Source: Taenia hydatigena
Taxonomy: Eukaryota; Platyhelminthes; Cestoda; Cyclophyllidea; Taeniidae
Direction: 5' to 3'
DNA: 64,000 nt
NCBI GenBank assembly: GCA_036345935.2
Contig: JADWOT020000004.1
Location: 17,849,423-17,913,422, forward strand
Shown here: positions 56,417 to 64,000 of the stretch, in pieces
Layout: each line of letters begins with the position of its first letter
How positions within the stretch are numbered: position 1 is the stretch's first letter
Made by a program: the position numbers and the translations under genes
The notes under the pieces: model-generated
What the model saw: the letters and a program-made list of their open reading frames with translations, nothing else
What the model was told of the DNA's origin: nothing
The model's database searches: none

Positions 56417-58925
56417 CACCGCAGCCATCTTATGATGAATGATGCAACCCGCATTCATTAACTTATTATCCAAACACTGAGCGATCCATCAAGATGGTCT
56501 TCTCAGTTTTGATGCAGTTATTTAGGTCATAGCGCTTAAATTAGTTCTGGACCACTTGCGAGGTGGTAAATGGAGCCTGATTTAAAAGAAACACCAGTTG
56601 CTGCAGTGCTCGGTGAGTATCCTGGGACACATCGTGCATTCAGGTAGGATGGCATTTACCAAAGACCGTACAGAGCAAATAAGAACGGTGTCAACACCAG
56701 TCGATAGGACGGAATTCCGCGGACTAGAGGTCTGGAAAGCAAGTACAGACGTTTTGCTAGAAGTTTTGTAAGGCTCTAAGGCTATTGTACTGCTCTAATC
56801 TATGCTCAAATAGGTTTAAGTAAAAAGGCGCGCATCAAAATCATAGGTCCTTCATTGCCAGCCTTGATGAGGAACCGATGCTTTTTGCTTATGTTAGACC
56901 ACTCCACTCCATGTGAAACACAAGGCATTGAAACAGTCTCTTTGGTTTCCTTAGGAGGTGGGTTTGTCGAAGTGAAGTGCCAGCAACGAAGCATTGCGAT
57001 GCTGCTGCTAATCGTAAAGTCAGGATTCGCAAGTTGGACCATCAGGATCTCGAGGGTGCACATGATACCTGGGCAAGGTAATGAGGAGGCAAAATATCAA
57101 CATTACGATATGGTTGGTATGCTGAACGTGTTTGCGAAGTATGCACAACTGCAACACTGAAATTTAGGCATAAGCCGAAGTCTTCTAGTATATTGAGCCA
57201 CAAATCATGCATCCACCGGCTAATTAAAACGCATTGTGGACACGGACCTTAAAGTGGGAGTACGTTTAATCATCCCTAGCTAATGCGAAATCCTTGGCCT
57301 TAATGCTTAAGAGTACAGTGCTACTATTGAAAGAAGGTATACCGCGAACCAATGGCACATCAAGAAGACACTTAGGCATCTCCTCTATTACACTCAAGAA
57401 ATATTAGGACATGCACATCCGGACAAACATCATCTCAGCAGGAGACCTCGAACAGCTACACAAATTAATCTCTTTGCCTGATTAACATCGCAAGTTCCAT
57501 CGTCCGAGGAGCATGTATGTATTTCGGGTAATCGAATCGCTTACCAGGGAACCACCTTCTTTCTGATGCACAACCAGGGATGTCAGGAGGCCATGAGGCA
57601 GAGAAGTGCTCCGATCTTCCCATTCCTGGCACCTGTTAGCAAAAGCGCAGGATGAAAATATGAATAATGATAGTAATAATAGTGATTGTAAGAAAAGTTT
57701 ACGCTGTTTCTCGAGCTTGCTAGTGATCCCGTTCGCAGACGATTGTGCTTACACTTCCCATGGTTGAATTTCTCCCTAGCATAAATCCGCACGACTTAAC
57801 GCCTCGAATATGCGTATGGAAGCAGAATTTCGACATCCTGGCTAAGTACCCACACAAATGATTGCCGTGCCATGAGGTGGGAAAGACACCACCTTGGTCG
57901 AATTCTCCACTTATGGAACTGCAGGTGATCCTCCTTCTTGGCTTACAGAACACAGGCTAATTTCTCTTCTGTAGATGACTGTGCCTCATCAATGCATTGT
58001 ACTTCATAAATACCATTGGGTAGGTGTCTGTAACTTTTACTAATTTTGCATCCAACTTCATTTGTCACTCAGCACTGTTCTATTTTGGCGCTCACTAGCA
58101 CTATTACTAGCGATTAAAGGCAATAATGTCTGCGCTGCTTCAAAGCTGGTCTTCTGCAGCAATGGGGTGCTGATGTCCCATCCTACATCGGAGAGTTGAC
58201 ATGCAGTCAGTTTCGCTCAATGCTTTTCATTGAAAATACTTCTGTTTCCGCATTTTGCTCGTCCACTACAAATTGCACTTAGAAACCCGAAATTCAATTG
58301 CATGCCGTATCTGCTTTTGTGGAATTCTTCAATGCCGAATTTATGTAGTTAAATGTCAGACCAACTAATATAACTACTTGGATGAGTTTGATCTCGACAG
58401 TTCTTCATTAATTTAGGCAGTTTCACCAAATTCACATTGCAGATTATATGTAGAATGTCAACTGGCTTGAAGGCTCTGCAGGAGATCTCAAGCTATCAAA
58501 CGTGCATGGCAGGTGATTAGGTAGTCTTTTACAAAGTCTTTCATAATTTTGCCTGAATCGCACCAAGGGTTTAGCCAACTAACCACTTCATTCAAGCTAA
58601 ACGTAACAAGTGTTCGAATGCAGCATTCGAGTGAGGGATGGTCTGCATTTTCATGCCTATTCAATAAACGGATGCCCTTGACCTCTGGCACCAATCCAAT
58701 CAATGATGTATTCCTAATTCCTTTTCCCACTTTGATGGTGTGAAAGCAAGTATGAAAAAGAAGAGTCCTTGTCCTAATGCAGTTATCATTAGAGGCTGTG
58801 TATGTCTGTGTTTTGACCACGGATTATTCATGTCCCGCTGTGCGGTTGAATCACTTTTGCAAATCAGTGGGCAAAATTCAGCAGTATATGAGAATATGTG
58901 CTGATGTTTGATCTTATCCACCATT
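56370..58925. other. Unique stretch right of the palindrome
   Basis: No repeat copy was found elsewhere in the window. Both strands are open over 56855-57063; the minus frame (56806-57063) is the more protein-like of the two but matches nothing I know. Another minus-strand frame at 58488-58820 is listed separately. The rest has only short frames. Confidence 0.4.
58488..58820 (-). CDS. Anonymous 110-codon ORF
   Basis: This minus-strand frame has no upstream ATG. Residues about 31-105 have a balanced, helix-rich composition (IGLVPEVKGIRLLNRHENAD, later SGKIMKDFVKDYL) and could be an exon. The opposite strand is open for 64 codons within it. No domain or catalytic motif was recognised, and no copy exists elsewhere in the window. 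Confidence 0.2.
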   Translation of the reverse strand: MVKTQTYTASNDNCIRTRTLLFHTCFHTIKVGKGIRNTSLIGLVPEVKGIRLLNRHENADHPSLECCIRTLVTFSLNEVVSWLNPWCDSGKIMKDFVKDYLITCHARLIA

Positions 58926-59160
58926 AAATTGTAGGCAAAATGGATTTATTTTGGTTTTATAGGTTGCAGTACTTTCCTGCCTACCTGTGAAACGATTACT
59001 GAAGAGCATTATCTTCAGCATATTTCTTGCATCACACACAAATATAACAAATTGTAGGGCTTTGTAAAGGGTTCGGCTTTCATGCCGCGGCGGTATTCTA
59101 CCATGATGGATGGGCAGATCCTGTGTCGCAGTTGGACAGATAGCCATGCAGCGGCTCTAG
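58925..59160 (+). repeat. Short third copy of the start of module C
   Basis: The words attgtaggcaaaatggattta, agtactttcctgcc and gtattctaccat correspond to 60180-60290 in C2 and to 4460-4770 in C1 (gtacttttctgcc, atattctaccat). It is only about 240 bp and lies 1.2 kb before C2. Confidence 0.4.
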
Positions 59161-59575
59161 CGTGAGATGAGCTAGGGAGTGCCATTGTCATCAATGCAGT
59201 CCGTTTAATGCCGGAGAGGACACCGGTGACATTTTTCAGCGCCTTTTTAAAGCAGCAGCTATCCTGATGTCACTGACAAAATGGATGGGCAAAGCAGAGC
59301 CAGATTTTGGCCTGAGTTAAGCCTCTATGTTCCTGTCCACTTCGCGGACATTCACTTCACGTTGACAGCGCTCAACCATCCTTTGTCGTCTGATCTCACG
59401 CAGTTCCATCCATTTCAACACTATTTATGCTCTTTTGGCTTTATGGTACAACTCTGACAAAAAGTGGAATTGGAGCCTTTCGTGAGCATGATCGCAGACC
59501 CTCATACAATTGTACCCAATCTAGTGGAGTGAGGTCGTATTTTTGCCTTCTCAGTTCCACCATCATCGTCCTCTT

Positions 59576-59839
59576 CTAAACTGTTAAGGAAGGATCGCTA
59601 AATGGGCAACGTTTTGAGGCAAGCGATCGCAATTGACAGTGGATGCCATTAAATCCAAAATAATACTCTTGATTATGAACTTGTGTTCTGCGGCAATTCC
59701 TCGAGTCGCTTCGTTGTTCACTTGCCGACCCTATGAGTATACTTGTACCGTAATGACGGCTATAAAGCTGTTGGAGTATTTCCTTCAGCGGCATTCTTCT
59801 CCGCATTGATACGACGGACCTTACGTCGTGCATCCACAC
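59576..59839 (-). CDS. Anonymous 87-codon ORF
   Basis: This minus-strand frame has an internal ATG (residue 3). The first half is basic and helix-like (MRRRMPLKEILQQLYSRHYG), and the second half is rich in Ser, Arg and aromatic residues. It ends in TAG. The antisense strand is not open. No family was recognised and no copy is present in module C. It could be an exon or chance. Confidence 0.2.
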   Translation of the reverse strand: MWMHDVRSVVSMRRRMPLKEILQQLYSRHYGTSILIGSASEQRSDSRNCRRTQVHNQEYYFGFNGIHCQLRSLASKRCPFSDPSLTV

Positions 59840-60059
59840 CTAATTGAAAGCAACGAGTATCATTAGTCTCTCTTTTAGGCCTACTGCTTTTATCCACTTA
59901 TTTTTTGGCATTTTGGCATGAGAAAGGGGAGTTAAGTCGAATTTTTACGTTTAACGCTTTTCTGATTGATTCCTATTAAGAATTTGTATGCTTATGATCG
60001 AGTGTATCTCACAAACAGTCCATGGTCTTCAATTCTGCCTGACTTGTGCGTCTCACAGT

Positions 60060-62500
60060 GAAATCACAAGGGATAGTTGGGTGGACAAAATACATAGGTA
60101 TATGTGGAAGTCTGTTGATGATAGATTTCATCCACCTAGGTCATGACAATCGCGTAACGGATTGGCGCCTTTCCTCGTCATTTTGTAGGCAAAGTAAACT
60201 TATTTCGATTTGATGGTTTGCTGAACTTTACTTTCAACCCATTGGATTCTCACTGGTGCACTTCTTGCATCTCCGACCGCATCAGTCTTGGCAGAAATTG
60301 GGAAATGAATGAAAATGGTTAGAATAGAGTGGTGTGATGCAGTCCGTACACGGAGACCCAGGCTAACCACAAGCGGTGTAGAAGCACTCACACCGACTTC
60401 AATATGAGCTTTGGAGGAGGAGCGGCTCTTGATTATGTAACATCTCACAACTTACCTGCTGAAAGACGTTCTGCGATGTTAATTATGATTGGATTCCAGA
60501 GCGAATGCTCTGGTGGTCAATGCTTACGTGGGACTTCTCACTTTGCCTTCCAGCAATCAAACACTATGAAAGCTATTTAAACCACCTCTCACCTCTAATG
60601 CGTTTCCAAGATAGTTTAGTCATTAGAATACAGAACAAACGAAAGTGCTAAGTAGACATTTGACTTGATAGATAACCTGGAACACTAGCACCGCATTGCC
60701 GCTTGTAGATGTATATAGAGAGGGGGAAGAATTAAGCGAAATTTAAGAAGTCAACAGCAATTTTGATTTTATTAGCTGCACACAACATCTGCCAGGCACA
60801 AAATTACTCACAGTATAAAGCCGTCCGAGGAGTCCTATATTCCATATCCAGACTTTGACGAGTGCAATTGACGTCACACTTTTGTGCTCCAAAATCTTGT
60901 TTCGTAAAGCCATCAACGACGCCTACTCAAAAGGGCTATGTAGCCCTATTTTGAGGCAGCATCACAGATAGGTACGGACGCAGTACAAATCGTAGAATTT
61001 GTCTTTATCAGGCTTTGGCTACGGGGCTATTTATAGTTTATGGTTTGTCTTGGAGTGGAGCCCTTTTCATTTGATTTTTATTAGCATGCTAGTCGGGTGA
61101 TTTCGCGTAGCAACGTGAACAGACACCACACAGTCCTAGTCTGTCTAGCATGAGCCTATTGTGAGTGAAATACCAAATAAACTTGATAACAAATAATGCC
61201 TCGCATGGCTACAGTAAGTAAAGCTTGTAGTCGTAGAAAGTAGTAAAACTTCAAGTGCTACATCAAATCATAGCACTTTGGTTATTAGAGGTAACAACTT
61301 TCTAAACAAAATGCTGGTGAATTTTTAACTGGAGAGCCTTTCCTTTTAATCTAAACTTTAAAAACGGCTAAGGGATGGATAAAGGAGAGGTAGGGGAAGA
61401 AGAAATAGGTGGCTTGATTTTGGCAGGGTACATTTCTATGGTTGCTGTCAAAAAGGCACCCAGTAATATGAGGTGTTTAGACGGCAAGAGTTCATTGCAT
61501 GCGTCTATTCCTTGCAGGCACGCAAGTATATAAAAGCATGAGATATACGACTGTGTGCATGCGATTACCAGCTAGGTGGACCGTACAATAAAAAGTATTT
61601 TTTTTAACCTAACCATTATATGAAATGCGCGCAGAGCTTCGGCACTACATATAGTATTCATCGCTTACAGTCCGTTAAACATATCACTACGTGATGACAT
61701 CAAACCTAATTGCGCAGCTTGACAATCAGCGGTCTCTCGTCATAACATGCATCTTGAGCAGTGACCGTGGCAGGTAGCCGAGGTAGTTATTAGATCATCG
61801 AACACCGCATCAAGTTTCACCTGCAGTGATAATCTAGTGTGGTGTAATATGATAGGCAAGACCCGCCATAGAATTTATATGTAAAAACTTAGATGTATGC
61901 TTCGGATCGAGCCAAAACCAAAACAGAACTTTGATTCTATTGTCCATCGGTCTGCCCTGACATCCTTCTTTCAAGTCTGAGTCTAATACTGGCAGCCGAT
62001 TTTTTTTAATGATGACCATCAAAGGTAATTGACTTGCATGACACTCATATCAGCAATAACAACTATCCTACCTCCTAGCTAGTTTAAAAAGACTGGCTGA
62101 CAACTCACCACACAGCAATATTTGTCAACTTAATCCGTAGAATTTAATGCGTTACCTGTAACCTTCTATGTCTTCTTTGATGAAAAAGAACCACCCAAAA
62201 TAATGACTTGAACATCATTTTGAATTCAACGTCATTTAACCATCAGCTTGAATCGCGCTATTGTCTGCGAGGTACATAGTGGTGGAATATAGCACCTCAC
62301 TAAGCAGCAGCATCTTAAATATTTCCTAATATCCCCCAGTTATCACGGCTTAATGTGGCATAGAAAAAGCTATTTTTTAGTTAATCGGCGGCGAATGAGC
62401 AGATCAAGCACTCTATTTAGTGCAAGCGAAAATGGACTAAAGGTATATTCGAGATTGCGGCTGTGAAAATAAATGCCCCTGCAATGCACAATATTTCGTT
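60060..62500 (+). repeat. Module C copy 2
   Basis: This is the direct-orientation partner of 4240-7060. The offset falls from about 55.7 kb at the left to about 55.5 kb at the right because of indels. It lacks the internal doubling seen at 5843-6090. No intact coding frame lies within. Confidence 0.7.
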
Positions 62501-64000
62501 ATAAACGAAAATGCAACCCATAGACAAGAAAAGGCTTCCTATCCCTGCCAGAAAAACAGAAGCAAAGGAATAGTCTCACTCGCAGCAAGGAGCATGAATA
62601 TCACGATTCATTGATAAAATTCACACTGACTATCTGCCGCAATACATTGCAAGGTGGCCAGACGAAGAGGAATACTTCAAATGATATTAGGCAGCATGTA
62701 AAGTGCATACAAGTAGGCTGTGGGTCCAGGCAACTCCACCAGCCCAATGAATTGATGATTTATCAAGCATCCTCTCCACTTAGTTTACTGCCCCATTCAC
62801 TGGCACACTATTTTACCGACCTTTGCAAAGGAACCAATATGAGGGGCACAAATCTAGGGGCCAAATTTGGGCAAATGGTGAGCCAATGACACTAGGTCAC
62901 TGCCGCAGTAGCGCTACGACCGTATGTATACCTGCATCCACAATGTTTGCACCTGAAGATCTTTGAGTGGCAAACGCACGCCTTACTTATTCCACGTCGC
63001 GATCACCGCAACTCAAATGCCAATCTAAGAACCTCCAAAGTATCATTTAGGCACTTGTACACGACGTAGTCTATTCATACTCGCAAAGCAAAATTCACGA
63101 AAATAAAACCGCCTACGGTTTAATGAGAAAGAATTTGCAAAGTGCAAAATTAGTTGATGGGAATAAACATGTAGAAGCGTGGTGGGCAAAAATAGGTAGC
63201 GTTAGACTTTCGTCGCATCCCAATCATAATCAAATGGACAGCTTTAGGCTGCATTTTAGCCGTTCCCTTTATTGTTTACTTCAACTTCAGTGTTACTGAA
63301 TGGGCTCAACGCTGGCACCACTAAGCACCATGGTGCTCGACACTTTCGACGATAATTTTATGTCCTCGCCTTGTTCTTTAGTGGCAGTGGTAATGTATGT
63401 GCATAGGCAACGATGGTGGATAGGGCGGCTGCGGTTGTGGCAGCAGTAATGACGATGGCAAACCACCTAACAAGGAAGGCTGCACCACTGATGACCCCTG
63501 TGTTCCTTCTGGCTCGATCACCTACACCAAGAACATGACATTTAGGTAGCAATGATGAATGCAGCTGCGCGAATTAACAAACTCTAGATTTTAACAAAAT
63601 CTTTTTCAGGCTAATTTGCATGCTACAGATTATTGCAAATGTGATTCTAAGCTAGAACGGCTTCGTATTAATGTGCCTTAGCGAATGTTGTAAGAGGATG
63701 GATGAAAAAAGGTGGGAACTGCAAGGTACCTGTACTAGAGGATGTACGAGTAAAGCATTCAGTGAGTGTGGGTTCAATTACCAAAATAATAATGTCCAAA
63801 AATTCCACGACGCAGATAGTTTTACAATCGCTTAGACCATAAAAAGCTGCGTCCACACTTTAATAGCCAGTTAGGCTATATATCACTCCTTCATTCTCTA
63901 TGTCGTTTATGCAGCGAGTTGTGTGGCCAACACTCGAATTCTGTTCTCGTCGTTACAGATACTCCTCAATCGTTGTATACGCTTCCCAAATGTTGAGCCT
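62500..64000. other. Unassigned right end of the window
   Basis: No repeat partner was found here. A 92-codon plus-strand frame (62611-62889) is open but unremarkable. The minus-strand frame at 63358-63552 is listed separately. Confidence 0.35.
63358..63552 (-). CDS. Possible exon with one membrane segment
   Basis: The minus-strand frame has a plausible splice acceptor (ttcttggtgtag) just inside it, near 63529. The part downstream reads GDRARRNTGVISGAAFLVRW, followed by an Ala/Ile/Thr-rich hydrophobic helix of about 20 residues and a short basic end (KNKART). This could be a transmembrane exon. No family was recognised. The Ala-rich part comes from a GCA/GCC-rich stretch and may simply be low complexity. 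Confidence 0.2.
   Translation of the reverse strand: MLPKCHVLGVGDRARRNTGVISGAAFLVRWFAIVITAATTAAALSTIVAYAHTLPLPLKNKART

Noticed and set aside
1..64000. CRISPR array, rRNA, complete tRNA genes, telomeric repeat tracts
   Set aside because: No regularly spaced repeats, no rRNA-like conserved blocks, no complete cloverleaf; scattered ttagggct-like words never form arrays.
1..64000. Autonomous transposon coding (RT, integrase, DDE transposase, Helitron helicase, Polinton polymerase)
   Set aside because: None of the typical motifs appears in any frame I examined; the repeats look non-autonomous or decayed.

Overview
The window looks like non-coding, repeat-rich nuclear DNA from an animal-type eukaryote. 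I see no operons, ribosome-binding sites or open frame longer than about 166 codons. A few short exon-like stretches have pyrimidine-rich splice acceptors, there are tRNA-derived SINE-like pieces, and one run of exactly 100 N marks a scaffold gap. CpG is not obviously depleted, which fits an invertebrate. A tRNA-headed repeat that reads AQWL in one frame is a weak hint of a flatworm, but I cannot name the species.

The dominant structure is a very large inverted duplication. The left arm (19461-33961) reappears reverse-complemented as the right arm (41885-56369). Each arm is about 14.5 kb, and about 7.9 kb (33962-41884) lies between them. The arms differ by scattered single bases and a few small indels (14, 30, 1 and 1 nt), roughly 99% identity or better by eye. 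The outer end of the left arm coincides exactly with the 100-N gap, so a real palindrome and an assembly or haplotype artefact both remain possible.

Much of the rest is a mosaic of older, diverged copies (roughly 75-85% by eye) of low-copy repeat modules. Family A lies at about 1560-2650(+), 7900-13700(+), 15361-17600(-), 23100-29500(+, left arm, mirrored in the right arm), 36400-37380(-) and 37530-41884(+). Module B lies at 30660-32130(+, mirrored) and 14600-15240(-). Module C lies at 4240-7060(+) and 60060-62500(+), a direct pair about 56 kb apart that brackets the palindrome. Embedded in A and B are small foldback elements of about 260-440 bp, whose terminal inverted repeats resemble the 5' half and box A of tRNA-Gly.

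Possible genic material is fragmentary: exon-like pieces in the inner arms (Ser/Thr-rich then acidic), a septin-like P-loop fragment and a single-pass membrane tail in the spacer, and a few anonymous ORFs. No transposase, reverse transcriptase, integrase, rRNA, true tRNA or CRISPR array was recognised. The layout is best read as a rearranged, possibly sex-chromosome-like or pericentromeric repeat field with decayed gene fragments, not as a set of genes working together.
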